Assembly: GCF_014644555.1 (NCBI RefSeq)
Contig: NZ_BMKX01000002.1
Location: 558,001-622,000, forward strand
Source of the DNA: Glutamicibacter ardleyensis
GTDB taxonomy: Bacteria; Actinomycetota; Actinomycetes; Actinomycetales; Micrococcaceae
Direction: 5' to 3'
DNA: 64,000 nt
The notes beneath the pieces are model-generated. The model was given only the letters and a program-made list of their open reading frames with translations, did no database searches and was not told where the DNA came from. Below are positions 18,036 to 26,395 of this stretch, piece by piece (positions within the stretch are counted from its first letter, which is position 1; each line of letters starts with the position of its first letter). A program made the position numbers and the translations under genes.

Positions 18036-18078
18036 AGCGAGGCCCAGCGCTTGCCGTCAGACGGCGCTGGGCCTCGCT
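18036..18078 (+). terminator. luxS terminator
   Basis: A 15-bp perfect GC-rich stem (18036-18050 with 18064-18078, 13-nt loop) is followed by TTATTTTC, 55 bases after the luxS stop. Confidence 0.88.
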
Positions 18079-18193
18079 GCACTTATTTTCTGCTGAGTAT
18101 TGCCTGAAGCCTCTTGCTTTACCAAGTCGCTGGATCTTGAATGGTCTCACTCGTATTGCTAAGCGAGCGCCGATCGAAAGCAGAGGACTGATC

Positions 18194-18445
18194 ATGGAGT
18201 CGACAAATCCGCATTCGGCAGAAGACTCAGGCCGCACGTTGCCGCCAGATCCAGCCCGGCCGAGTATTCCTGAGGAACCGACGACACCGAATGACCCGCC
18301 CGATCCGACGAATCCACCAAATCGTCCAGCTCCCGATGGACCAATTGGACCTCCGCCATTTGACCCAACAGCTCCGGCCACGCCAGATCGGCCGGCAGAT
18401 CCAACGACTGCAGTGCAGGAACCAGGATCGGAAGACATCCATTAG
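18194..18445 (+). CDS. Small proline-rich protein (first of a pair)
   Basis: The 83-residue protein is about one third proline, with repeated PxxP spacing (PPDPARPSIP, PPDPTNPPNRP) and mostly Asp/Thr/Pro between; it should be disordered and acidic. The ATG at 18194 has AGAGGA upstream. There is no signal peptide or membrane segment. A second, similar protein starts 158 bases downstream; both begin with Met-Glu and share the ATCATGGA start context. I do not recognise a family. A chance frame in the GC-rich strand is possible, but two tandem copies with ribosome binding sites make coding likely. Confidence 0.55.
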   Translation: MESTNPHSAEDSGRTLPPDPARPSIPEEPTTPNDPPDPTNPPNRPAPDGPIGPPPFDPTAPATPDRPADPTTAVQEPGSEDIH

Positions 18446-18603
18446 CCTTCAGACCCTAATATTCCGGGCGGCAAAACCGACCGAGGCAGCGCTTGGGCCA
18501 TCAAAGCAGACTGCCTCAGAGTTCCCTAAGGGGTTGTCTGCCAGAGCATTCTGTCCTTGAATGGAAGGAACCTGGCGTGAAGTCAGGAGACTAGGAGAGC
18601 ATC

Positions 18604-18810
18604 ATGGAGAACACCATCGATCCGACCCACGCGCCCGCTCCGGAACCGCCACCTCCGCCGGCGGAGCCCACTAGCCCGGATCCGACGAGTCCAGGCAGTC
18701 CCAGCAGTCCCGAGCACCAACCGTCTGCCCCTGGCGCGCCTCAAGATCCTGCATCCCCACCCGGTGCACCAATGCCGCCTCCTGAGATCCCGAACGAGCC
18801 TTTCGGGTAA
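18604..18810 (+). CDS. Small proline-rich protein (second of a pair)
   Basis: The 68-residue protein is even richer in proline (APAPEPPPPPAEP, GAPMPPPEIP), with Ser/Thr/Asp between. It has no Cys, Trp, Tyr or Lys, is acidic and surely unstructured. The ATG at 18604 has AGGAGA about 8 nt upstream. It resembles the preceding 83-residue protein in composition and start context rather than in alignable sequence. A role such as binding SH3-like or peptidoglycan-associated partners would be guesswork. Confidence 0.55.
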   Translation: MENTIDPTHAPAPEPPPPPAEPTSPDPTSPGSPSSPEHQPSAPGAPQDPASPPGAPMPPPEIPNEPFG

Positions 18811-19050
18811 GGCACCGGAGTAGGAGAACGAATCAGACGCGAACGCAGATGCCCTTATGATCGCTGAGCCGCTGATGCTAAGCCGGGAACACCTTCCACA
18901 GCAGGACCCGGAAGGTGATTCCGGCGTGTTCGTGCTGCTGCAGTGAGCTGCAGCGAAGCTGAACGCTGTCCACAACCCCCTGTGGGAGAATAGGGACAGT
19001 GTTCCGCCCGGCTTGAATTGCCGGGACCCGATGTTTAAGGATGTTTCTCT
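18811..19050. other. Structured intergenic region before the M16 peptidase gene
   Basis: The stretch contains two clear hairpins: 18890-18917 (CACCTTCC/GGAAGGTG, 12-nt loop) and near 18933-18950 (GCTGCAG/CTGCAGC, 4-nt loop). Neither is followed by a T-run. It holds the promoter of the peptidase gene and possibly the 3' end of the proline-rich transcript. Confidence 0.4.
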
Positions 19051-20421
19051 GTGGTCATGATTCCGTTGCCGTTGCACTCGGTTGAGGCATACCAGTTCTC
19101 TCCGATTGATCCGGCTGACCCATCGTTGGTCCACCGCGGCGAGGGCGGGGCGGAAGTACGTCGAAGTATTCTTCCCGGTGGTGTTCGTGTACTGACCGAG
19201 GCAATGCCTGGCCAGCGTTCAACCACCGTTGGATTCTGGGTGCCCGTTGGATCCCGCGATGAAGAAGCTGGGCACTACGGTTCGACGCATTTTCTTGAGC
19301 ACCTATTGTTCAAGGGAACTAAGAAGCGCACTGCGCTTGAGATCGCTCAGGCTTTTGATGCAGTGGGCGGCGAATCAAATGCTGCGACCGCGAAAGAATC
19401 CACCTGTTACTACGCGCGAGTGCTTGACTCCGATTTGCCAATGGCCATGGACGTCATCGCAGACATGGTGACCTCCGCTGTCATCGACCCCCTGGAATTG
19501 GAGCAAGAGCGTGGGGTGATCATCGAGGAACTAGCAATGGACGCTGACGATGCCACCGAGGTAGCCCACGAACACTTTGTCGCTAAGGTCCTTGGCGATC
19601 ACCCGTTGGCGCGACCCATTGGTGGCACACCCGCCGAGATCATGGAAATCTCCCGCGAGGCAGTCATGGAGCACTACCGGGCGCATTACCGCCCGAGCGA
19701 AGTGATCATCACCGCGGCAGGCTCGTTAAACCACGAGGAACTATGCGCAATGGTTCTCACCTCGCTCTCCGAGGCAGGCTGGGATCTTGACCCGATGGCG
19801 GTTCCGGAACCGCGTCGTTCTTCGGAACCGGCAACTATTGTTTCGGTGCCCGGCATTGAAGTGATCAACCGCCCGGTTGAACAAGCCAGTATCATCATCG
19901 GTTGCCCTGGTATCAGTGGACAAGATGAGAGGCGGCAGGTACTTGCCGTACTCAACGCGGTTCTCGGTGGGGGCATGAGCTCGCGTCTGTTCCAAGAGAT
20001 CCGTGAAAAGCGTGGACTTGCGTACTCCACGTATTCATTCTCGGCTGCGTATACCGATGCCGGATATTTCGGTATGTATGCCGGTTGTTCGCCAGCTAAG
20101 GCAAGCGAAGTGATCGGTCTACTTGAATCCGAGCTGGATCGATTGGCTGCGGACGGTATTACCGACGCTGAATTATCCCAGGCCAAGGGCCAGCTCGCGG
20201 GCGGTACCGTGTTGGCTCTGGAAGATCCAGGAAGTCGCATGTCGCGCCTGGGCCGAGCTGAGATGGTCACCGGAGAATTCCAAGACATTGATGAGGCACT
20301 GAGCCGTGTAAATGCGGTCACCAAGGAAGATGTGCAAGGGTTGGCTCAAGAGCTTGCTGCCAAGGAACGCACCATCACCGTGGTCGGGCCATTCGAATCA
20401 GCAGCCACGCTGGGGCGCTAA
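19051..20421 (+). CDS. M16-family zinc metallopeptidase
   Basis: The 456-residue M16B peptidase resembles mitochondrial processing peptidase beta and B. subtilis MlpA. It has the inverted zinc motif HFLEH followed by the distal Glu in LELEQERGVIIEE, and a second, inactive M16 half with GGGMSSRLFQEIREKRGLAYS. It probably cleaves peptides or small proteins in the cytoplasm; in Gram-positives homologues next to pnp influence protease expression. The GTG at 19051 has AAGGA 9 nt upstream. pnp followed by this gene and then dapB is the usual actinobacterial order; here hicAB, mtnN, luxS and the proline-rich genes lie between. Confidence 0.92.
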   Translation: MVMIPLPLHSVEAYQFSPIDPADPSLVHRGEGGAEVRRSILPGGVRVLTEAMPGQRSTTVGFWVPVGSRDEEAGHYGSTHFLEHLLFKGTKKRTALEIAQAFDAVGGESNAATAKESTCYYARVLDSDLPMAMDVIADMVTSAVIDPLELEQERGVIIEELAMDADDATEVAHEHFVAKVLGDHPLARPIGGTPAEIMEISREAVMEHYRAHYRPSEVIITAAGSLNHEELCAMVLTSLSEAGWDLDPMAVPEPRRSSEPATIVSVPGIEVINRPVEQASIIIGCPGISGQDERRQVLAVLNAVLGGGMSSRLFQEIREKRGLAYSTYSFSAAYTDAGYFGMYAGCSPAKASEVIGLLESELDRLAADGITDAELSQAKGQLAGGTVLALEDPGSRMSRLGRAEMVTGEFQDIDEALSRVNAVTKEDVQGLAQELAAKERTITVVGPFESAATLGR

Positions 20422-20438
20422 ATACTTCAACAAAAAAT

Positions 20439-20487
20439 ATAAGGGACGCTCACCACTTCAACAGTGTGGGGCGTCCCTTATTTTTTG
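20439..20487. terminator. Bidirectional terminator between convergent genes
   Basis: ATAAGGGACGC (20439-20449) pairs with GCGTCCCTTAT (20471-20481). A T6 run follows on the plus strand and an A6 run precedes it, giving a U-tail in both directions. Confidence 0.88.
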
Positions 20488-20505
20488 ACGGTGGAGTCTT
20501 TGCGC

Positions 20506-21270
20506 TTAGCCCGCTGCACGGACCAGCTGGGCTAGTTGTTCAAAATGCGAGTAGTTGAAACCGTGCGCTGCATCTTCGAATACCGACAACTTTGCATTCG
20601 GAGCGTCAGCCACAAGGCGTAACCCAAAGTCCGGTGGCGACAGTGAATCCTTCGTGCCACAAACTACATCGACAGGAACAGGCACCGATCCTAAATAGTC
20701 AATGGTCGGGTAATCGAGCATCTGCGCGCAACTCTTAGCCCACCACGGAATACCGCATCGCAGATAGTCAACGAGCAAGATAGCCTTGACCGCATTTAAC
20801 TCATGGGGAAAATCCTGCAAGAGCCTGCGAGCCTGCCGGAAGAGCGTATCTTCTCGGTCATTAACCGCTGGCGCAGCAATGATCAGGTGTTTGAGTAGCT
20901 CAGGACGACTACGAGCAATCTCGATGGACACCTGAGCTCCCATCGAATGTCCCAAAATGACCGCGTCTTTCACATTTAATGTGCGTAAGGCGAGGGAGAC
21001 CTCGTGAGCAAAGCGTGCCACGCTTACCGGCCTGCCGTCATCCATGTTCTTACCGTGGCCAGGCAACTCAGGAACGATCACTCGATGGTCACGGGACAAC
21101 TCTTGAGCTAGGGGAGTGAAATACCGGCTGGAGGCTCCAAGCCCATGAATGAGCACCACATCAGGGCCAGTTCCTGCCACGCGTACCGATAATCGGGTAC
21201 GTAACGTCTCCGGGATCTGTCCAAAATAGCCGTGCCGCACACGTACCCTTCCGTCCGCGGACGATGCCAC
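20506..21270 (-). CDS. Alpha/beta hydrolase
   Basis: The 254-residue cytoplasmic alpha/beta hydrolase has the oxyanion motif IHGLGAS, the nucleophile elbow GHSMGA, an acid in CGTKDSLSPP and the catalytic His in AAHGFNY. The overall pattern is that of small esterase/lactonase/C-C hydrolases; the substrate cannot be told. It is convergent with the M16 peptidase and separated from it by a bidirectional terminator. The start at 21270 lies next to A/T-rich sequence; shorter starts are possible since the first ~25 residues are poorly conserved in this fold. Confidence 0.82.
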   Translation of the reverse strand: MASSADGRVRVRHGYFGQIPETLRTRLSVRVAGTGPDVVLIHGLGASSRYFTPLAQELSRDHRVIVPELPGHGKNMDDGRPVSVARFAHEVSLALRTLNVKDAVILGHSMGAQVSIEIARSRPELLKHLIIAAPAVNDREDTLFRQARRLLQDFPHELNAVKAILLVDYLRCGIPWWAKSCAQMLDYPTIDYLGSVPVPVDVVCGTKDSLSPPDFGLRLVADAPNAKLSVFEDAAHGFNYSHFEQLAQLVRAAG

Positions 21271-21343
21271 GAAAAAACTTAGTATTTATTTGCTGAAGGC
21301 TCTACTCTAGCCAAGATCTGCGCCGAGTAGATGCAGGTCAGCT

Positions 21344-21757
21344 TTAGGGCAGCCCTACGGAATGTTCCTCGATGGCTGCCCGCAAATCTTCTGGGAAGAT
21401 TTCCTTGAGATCCTCTTCGTAGGCACCTCCGTCGCCAGGGACACGGATCTGATCGCCATCAATGCGAAAAGGATAGGACTCACCCTGTAGTAGTTCTTGC
21501 TCAGAAGTTGAAGCAGAAGCTGACGTCATGCAATCGGCCCAGCCATAGGTTGTATCGCCGTCTTGCCGAAATACCTCAACTTGGCAGGAAGGTGATTCAA
21601 TCCACGAGCTTTGCTCTTCGACTCTATCGACGAGTCGAGCGCGTTCATCATCGCTCAGGGTCGGCGGTACATCGCCAGAACTACACGCGATGGTACCGAA
21701 CGTGACGACGGCTACTAAAAAAGTGCCAGCGCACCATCGCTTCAGGACAGTCCCCAT
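21344..21757 (-). CDS. Small secreted lipoprotein, unknown function
   Basis: The 137-residue protein has a lipoprotein signal peptide: MGTVLKRW, a hydrophobic core (FLVAVVTFG) and lipobox TIAC, then a short Ser/Gly/Pro linker. The mature part is acidic with three Cys (including SCQVEVF and WADCM) that may form a disulphide. I do not recognise the domain. The ATG at 21757 is 12 nt after AAGGAG; a TTG four codons upstream lies directly against that site and is unlikely. It stands alone between two divergent or unrelated genes. Confidence 0.72.
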   Translation of the reverse strand: MGTVLKRWCAGTFLVAVVTFGTIACSSGDVPPTLSDDERARLVDRVEEQSSWIESPSCQVEVFRQDGDTTYGWADCMTSASASTSEQELLQGESYPFRIDGDQIRVPGDGGAYEEDLKEIFPEDLRAAIEEHSVGLP

Positions 21758-21956
21758 TTTACTTGCCAACTCCTTGGAAGATCGTGAAGCTTATTTTTCC
21801 TTGAGTTGCCCAGCAATACAAGCTGGGCACCGTATATCTCAAGCTGTTCGCAAAAAATCTGATGCGTGTTCAATGCATTGCGGTGAGGACTCGAACGGGT
21901 AGACGTCACGTCATCGATGCCAATCGCGACCGTCTGCAAGCGATACGCTTAAAGAC

Positions 21957-22715
21957 ATGAGTGCACAAATTAAGGTTGCGGTGCTTGGTGCCGCAGGACG
22001 AATGGGCGAGGAAGCTGTTAAAGCTGTTTCCGCGGCCGCCGATATGGAACTCGTGGCCAGCCTCGGACGCGGCGCGGACCTCAACGAGATTCTGGAGGCC
22101 GGAGCAACCCACATCGTTGACCTGTCGGTCCCGGCAGCTACCGAAGCTAACGTGCGTTTTGCCGTGGAAAACGGACTGCACGCCGTGGTGGGAACCACTG
22201 GATGGGATGAGGAACGCCGCTCCAACCTTGAAGGGTTACTCGCGCAGCACCCGGAAGTTGGTGTGTTGATCGCGCCAAACTTTGCCCTCGGCTCCGTGCT
22301 TGCCAGTGCATTTGCGGCCACCGCTGCTAAATACTTTGAATCGGTAGAGATTATCGAACTGCACCACCCGAATAAAGTGGATGCTCCCAGCGGAACTGCG
22401 GTACGCACCGCCGAGCTGATCGCTGCCGCTCGTAAGGCTGCAGGTGTTGCGAAAAGCCCAGACGCCACCGATACACAGCTCGATGGTGCTCGAGGTGCCC
22501 TCGTAGACGATGTGCATGTGCACTCGGTGCGTTTACGTGGCTTGGTAGCCCACCAGGAAGTCCTCTTTGGCGGGCCGGGCGAGCAGTTCACCTTGCGCCA
22601 CGATTCCTATGACCGCGCCTCGTTTATGCCAGGTGTGCTCTTGGGTCTGCGAAAGGTTTCGGCACATGCCGGCCTGACTTATGGACTAGACGGATATTTG
22701 GAGTTGGGCCAGTGA
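21957..22715 (+). CDS. dapB: 4-hydroxy-tetrahydrodipicolinate reductase
   Basis: The 252-residue enzyme has the NAD(P)H-binding loop VLGAAGRMG, the active-site stretch ELHHPNKVDAPSGTA and GTTG. It carries out the second committed step of DAP/lysine synthesis, following DapA. The ATG at 21957 has no ribosome binding site but a TACGCT box 7 nt upstream, suggesting a leaderless message. The stop overlaps the GTG of the next gene (GTGA). dapA lies 2.7 kb downstream, separated by two minus-strand genes. Confidence 0.96.
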   Translation: MSAQIKVAVLGAAGRMGEEAVKAVSAAADMELVASLGRGADLNEILEAGATHIVDLSVPAATEANVRFAVENGLHAVVGTTGWDEERRSNLEGLLAQHPEVGVLIAPNFALGSVLASAFAATAAKYFESVEIIELHHPNKVDAPSGTAVRTAELIAAARKAAGVAKSPDATDTQLDGARGALVDDVHVHSVRLRGLVAHQEVLFGGPGEQFTLRHDSYDRASFMPGVLLGLRKVSAHAGLTYGLDGYLELGQ

Positions 22716-23176
22716 AAACGAAACTCTGGGTAGGCGTAATTCTGCTTGTATTTGCCTTGTATATTTTTATGTCCTTCACCCAAGCGGTGCGTTTCATGAG
22801 CACCGGCGAACCGATCGCTATCGCCATGGGAGTAGCGGTCTTCGTGATTCCCGCTTTGGGTGTGTGGATCTTGATTCGCGAGGTGCTCCTTGGGCTTCGT
22901 ACGGAAAAAATGGGCAAGACCCTTGCCGAGCTTGGGGAGCTTCCCGAAGATCTTCCTCGGATGCCCTCGGGGCGGTTCATTCGTGAAGCCGCGGATGCTG
23001 ACTTCCCACGTCATAAGGAAGATGTCGAAGCGAATCCGGAGTCGTGGAAGTCTTGGTACCGTTTGGCTTTGGCTTATGACGCCAGCGGGGACCGCAAGCG
23101 TGCACGTTCTTCGATGCGTACAGCGGTGAACTTCTTTGTTGCCGATAAAAAAGCTTCGGCATCGAGCGACAAATAG
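22712..23176 (+). CDS. Membrane protein with cytoplasmic TPR-like tail
   Basis: The 154-residue protein has two membrane helices (about residues 5-23 and 35-57) followed by a soluble tail whose end (PESWKSWYRLALAYDASGDR, ARSSMRTA) reads as one tetratricopeptide-like helix pair. The GTG start at 22712 overlaps the dapB stop, so it is translationally coupled to dapB. This small protein after dapB is typical of Micrococcaceae as far as I recall, but its function is unknown. A composite terminator hairpin follows. Confidence 0.82.
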   Translation: MKTKLWVGVILLVFALYIFMSFTQAVRFMSTGEPIAIAMGVAVFVIPALGVWILIREVLLGLRTEKMGKTLAELGELPEDLPRMPSGRFIREAADADFPRHKEDVEANPESWKSWYRLALAYDASGDRKRARSSMRTAVNFFVADKKASASSDK

Positions 23177-23193
23177 AGCTTCAGAGCACTGAT

Positions 23194-23233
23194 AAGGGAG
23201 TACCTAAACCCGCTTGGGTTTTGGTACTCCCTT
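23194..23233 (+). terminator. Terminator of the dapB operon
   Basis: AAGGGAGTACC pairs with GGTACTCCCTT, with an inner AAACCC/GGGTTT stem (4-nt loop); T-rich sequence follows. The outer arms also end the convergent lipoprotein gene. Confidence 0.82.
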
Positions 23234-23260
23234 TAGTTTTCGCTGCAGAATCTCGTCGGA

Positions 23261-24148
23261 CTAGGTCACCGGTAGCCAGATGCACCGTTCAACAGAATCA
23301 TCTTTCTCAACCACGTTATAAAGCTTCCATCCCTCGGGTTCTGAGTCTTCGGTAGTGCTCATCCCGTTGCCTGCGATGCTAATGCCGCGAATTTGATCAT
23401 GGGCCGCGAACTCTTGCTTCGTTGCTTTGTTTGGTGCCAAATAGTATGGCTCGTCAAAGGGGAGGATATCTCCAGGAATGGCTTCGTTACAGATGCCGCC
23501 ATAACCGCGCTTTGGGGCGGTCTGTACCGGGAGCCACGTCTTGTTTTTGCCGATCTGCTCTACGGAGATGGTTCTAGTTTCTTTCCAAGTTCCTCCTTGG
23601 GCACATGACCGGTCTGTATCAAACATGGTTCGTCGTGTTTCCATGATTTTGATTCCACCTGGTACTGCGGTGACCTTGTTCACTGAGTCCCCGCAGCTAC
23701 GTTCCACAGCAATTGGCTCTAGCAGCTGTTTCGGCTTCTGTGCATCAGCCAGCCAAAGATACATGAAGGTTGCATAGGCATTTCCATCTGAATATTCCAA
23801 GGTGGCTGCGGCGTCTTCAACGCCATCGTCATTCAAGTCTGAGTAGACTACGTCGCCGAGTTTGTAGGATGGTGAAAGCTTCTCGTCATCCTTGCTGACG
23901 GACTTTCCGTCCTGTAGTTTTACGATGGGACGTGGCTTGTTCTCATACCCTTCGCCCAACTTCCAATCTGTGTTGCCCAAGTCAAAATCTCGAAGGCTTA
24001 AAACTGTCGGTGAGGGAGAAAGCGTCGGCGCGCTGAGCTGTTCTGCTGGGGCAGAAGAGCACCCTACGAGGGTAAGTAGAAGTGCAATAGCTGAAATTTT
24101 TACCGAGAGGGTATCGGTTTTACTTCTGCCACGTCCATGTTTTCTCAT
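23261..24148 (-). CDS. Secreted lipoprotein, unknown function
   Basis: The 295-residue protein has a signal peptide with lipobox LVGC, a Ser/Pro/Thr linker, and a mature region containing a Ca-binding-like acidic stretch SDLNDDGVEDAAATLEY, as in FG-GAP/VCBS-type loops, plus five Cys. Proteins with this D-x-N-D-D-G-x-x-D pattern often form extracellular beta-propeller-like or sandwich folds; the rest is unrecognised. The ATG at 24148 has no ribosome binding site but lies 6 nt after a TACACT box, so it appears leaderless; a GTG at 24169 is less likely. Confidence 0.75.
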   Translation of the reverse strand: MRKHGRGRSKTDTLSVKISAIALLLTLVGCSSAPAEQLSAPTLSPSPTVLSLRDFDLGNTDWKLGEGYENKPRPIVKLQDGKSVSKDDEKLSPSYKLGDVVYSDLNDDGVEDAAATLEYSDGNAYATFMYLWLADAQKPKQLLEPIAVERSCGDSVNKVTAVPGGIKIMETRRTMFDTDRSCAQGGTWKETRTISVEQIGKNKTWLPVQTAPKRGYGGICNEAIPGDILPFDEPYYLAPNKATKQEFAAHDQIRGISIAGNGMSTTEDSEPEGWKLYNVVEKDDSVERCIWLPVT

Positions 24149-24154
24149 AAGGAA

Positions 24155-24184
24155 AGTGTAACTACACACTTGTCAGTCGTTCAA
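24155..24184 (-). promoter_or_regulatory. Promoter of the lipoprotein gene, leaderless
   Basis: On the minus strand TTGAAC (24184-24179), an 18-nt spacer and TACACT (24160-24155) are followed by TTCCTT and the ATG at 24148. Both boxes are good and the start codon falls at the expected transcription start. Confidence 0.65.
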
Positions 24185-24225
24185 AACGCCTAACTTTTAT
24201 TTCGTTCTTGAATGACGCCGGTAGG

Positions 24226-25404
24226 CTATTTCGGGTCACTATTCTTTTCGTCAGTTGGCAGGACGCTCAGATAACGTACGCCAGCCTCAAGCGGCCCGGC
24301 CTTGCCCGAATGGTGCAGTATCAACGCAGCCAGCAACATGAGAACACACAGCGTCCACCATTGAACCCAGGCAGAAAGGCCCACCTGCAACAGCGGCAGT
24401 AAGACCAAATGCCCAATGTATAACGTGAGTGGTGCCCGTCCAGCTGCTGCCAGTAGCGCTCCGGCATACCCTAGGTGGGGAGTCACTAAGAGCAGTATTG
24501 CCAACAGCGCCAGCGCGCATGCTGCGGCATGAATCGTGAAGATCATCGAACCCGAATGCGCGGTTGGCAACCAGATGTAGGACGATTCGCTCAAAAAACG
24601 GTCAAGATTGCCGGACGGAGAACGTCCAGTGACCATTGCGGTGAAAATCTGTGATCGTGGGATGCCAGCGACGGTACCTACTGCGGTTATCCACGGCAAG
24701 ATTTTGAGCCAACCAATGAGCAGACTTAGTGCCGCGATAACTACTGCGCCGGCGCCCATCCAAGCGACGGTTTTCTTCTGTGAAAGGGGTAGCTTTCCGA
24801 CAGCAACCCCCAATAAGCCAAAACCTATCCAAATCAACAACGGGTAATAGCCGGTAACTAGCAGATCAGCCAGAAGCAGACCGGGATGCGCGAAGTCGGT
24901 AAATGTGGGGTTATGTCCTAAAGATTGCGCAGCTTCGGCTGCAGCAAGCGGCCGCCAAGCCAACGGTGCGATGACCAGCCAGAAGACGGACAGAACCCAT
25001 AATGCCCGCGCAGGCAGGTAGAGCGCTGGAATTAGCAGCAGAAATAGTAAGCCGTAGTGCACCAGGATGTTTGCTATCGATTCATTGACTGGGCCAATGA
25101 GTAAACCTAACACCGCGATGACCAAAGCTCTGCGCACTAACACGCCCACAGAAGCCTTCCGGGATAGCCCCTTGCGCTGTAAGGAACGGGCAAAGAGAGT
25201 TAGTGAAACGCCTGCCAGCACCATAAAGAGTACCGAAGCGCGGCCATTGGCGGTCGCTCCAGTGAAGGTCGGGGATAAGATCCCGGAATTGTCGAGGGCA
25301 AAGAGATCAAAGATATGGGCGGCGAACATTCCCAAGATCGCCAACGCCCGAGTAGCGTCTAATCCGGTTAGTCTGCGCGACTTCGTTTGCACGTGCATAG
25401 ACAT
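24226..25404 (-). CDS. Polytopic membrane protein of the DUF418 / heparan-alpha-glucosaminide acetyltransferase-like group
   Basis: The 392-residue protein has about ten to eleven membrane helices. The opening RRLTGLDATRALAILGMFAAHI is typical of the acyltransferase-like membrane family (DUF418/DUF1624, YeiB-like), as is GRAPLTLYIGHLVLLPL near the end. Some members transfer acetyl groups across the membrane, but for this branch no activity is established. The ATG at 25404 is followed two codons later by another ATG (25398); neither has a good site. It is divergent from dapA with about 60 bases between. Confidence 0.8.
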   Translation of the reverse strand: MSMHVQTKSRRLTGLDATRALAILGMFAAHIFDLFALDNSGILSPTFTGATANGRASVLFMVLAGVSLTLFARSLQRKGLSRKASVGVLVRRALVIAVLGLLIGPVNESIANILVHYGLLFLLLIPALYLPARALWVLSVFWLVIAPLAWRPLAAAEAAQSLGHNPTFTDFAHPGLLLADLLVTGYYPLLIWIGFGLLGVAVGKLPLSQKKTVAWMGAGAVVIAALSLLIGWLKILPWITAVGTVAGIPRSQIFTAMVTGRSPSGNLDRFLSESSYIWLPTAHSGSMIFTIHAAACALALLAILLLVTPHLGYAGALLAAAGRAPLTLYIGHLVLLPLLQVGLSAWVQWWTLCVLMLLAALILHHSGKAGPLEAGVRYLSVLPTDEKNSDPK

Positions 25405-25452
25405 ATCGCATCACGTAACTACATGAATATGCCATCGTGACACTTCCGCGTG

Positions 25453-25458
25453 TAGATT
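25453..25458 (+). promoter_or_regulatory. -10 box of dapA, leaderless
   Basis: TAGATT lies exactly 6 nt before the dapA ATG and no ribosome binding site is present. Confidence 0.6.
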
Positions 25459-25464
25459 TAAGCC

Positions 25465-26376
25465 ATGGCAACTAGTGAAATTGATAATCAGTCATTCCCC
25501 TTCGGCACCGTACTGACCGCGATGGTCACCCCTTTCACCGAGGCAGGTGAGGTTGACTATGATGTCGCCGCGAAGCTGGCTATCAAACTCGTTGATGAAG
25601 GCTGTGACGGATTGGTCGTTACCGGCACCACCGGCGAGACTTCCACGCTGACCGATGACGAGAATATTGAAATGTTCCGCACCGTCGTTAACGCCGTGGG
25701 AGACCGTGCAGCGGTACTTGCGGGGTCCACGACTAATGACACTCGCCACTCTATCCGCCTGTCTTTGCGCGCCAAGGAAGCCGGAGTACACGGCATCCTG
25801 ATTACCGCTCCGTACTACAACAAGCCAAGCCAGGCCGGTGTTATCGCCCACGTTAAGGCGATTGTCGAGGCCGTGGATCTTCCAGTGATGATGTATGACA
25901 TTCCTGGACGCACCGGAATCGCGCTGAGCCCAGAAACTATCATTGAATTAGCGCAGATCCCACAGGTGATCGCGCTCAAGGATGCCAAGGCCGACTACCA
26001 GTCGACCACCACGGTGTTGGCGAACACCGATTTGCACGTTTATTCAGGCGATGACGGGTTGACCTTGCCGCTTATGGCAGCAGGCGCCGCAGGAGTCGTC
26101 TCTGTGACGGCTCACGTTGCGGCGGCTAAATACCGTACGCTTGTTGATGCGATGCATGCTGGCGATTTGGCCACTGCACGCGCTACACACTTCGAGCTGG
26201 ATCCGATCCAGCGCGGCATCATGGGCCACATTCAGGGCGCAGTTGCTGCAAAATATGGACTTCACTGGCAGGGTGTCCTGCCGAACACCGTCGTTCGATT
26301 GCCACTACTGGCACCATCGGACGCAGAACTCGATGCCATCCGCGCGGATCTACGTGAAGGTGGATGGGATCTTTAA
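25465..26376 (+). CDS. dapA: 4-hydroxy-tetrahydrodipicolinate synthase
   Basis: The 303-residue TIM-barrel aldolase condenses pyruvate with aspartate semialdehyde. GTTGETSTL binds the pyruvate carboxylate, Tyr in APYYNKPSQ acts in proton relay, and the Schiff-base Lys is in VIALKDAKAD. The message looks leaderless (TAGATT box 6 nt before the ATG). It precedes the RNase J gene by 19 bases, the arrangement dapA-rnj being common in actinobacteria, so both are probably one operon. Confidence 0.97.
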   Translation: MATSEIDNQSFPFGTVLTAMVTPFTEAGEVDYDVAAKLAIKLVDEGCDGLVVTGTTGETSTLTDDENIEMFRTVVNAVGDRAAVLAGSTTNDTRHSIRLSLRAKEAGVHGILITAPYYNKPSQAGVIAHVKAIVEAVDLPVMMYDIPGRTGIALSPETIIELAQIPQVIALKDAKADYQSTTTVLANTDLHVYSGDDGLTLPLMAAGAAGVVSVTAHVAAAKYRTLVDAMHAGDLATARATHFELDPIQRGIMGHIQGAVAAKYGLHWQGVLPNTVVRLPLLAPSDAELDAIRADLREGGWDL

Positions 26377-26395
26377 CGAAAGGGCTTAACCGCTT

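Noticed and set aside
18583-19134. 183-codon minus-strand frame opposite the proline-rich gene
   Set aside because: Arg/Ser-rich and overlaps the M16 peptidase start; the plus-strand ORFs have ribosome binding sites.
21870-21905. T-loop-like motif (CGTTCGAGTCC on the minus strand)
   Set aside because: The flanking bases cannot form a T-stem or acceptor stem; not a tRNA and no att-site duplicate was seen.
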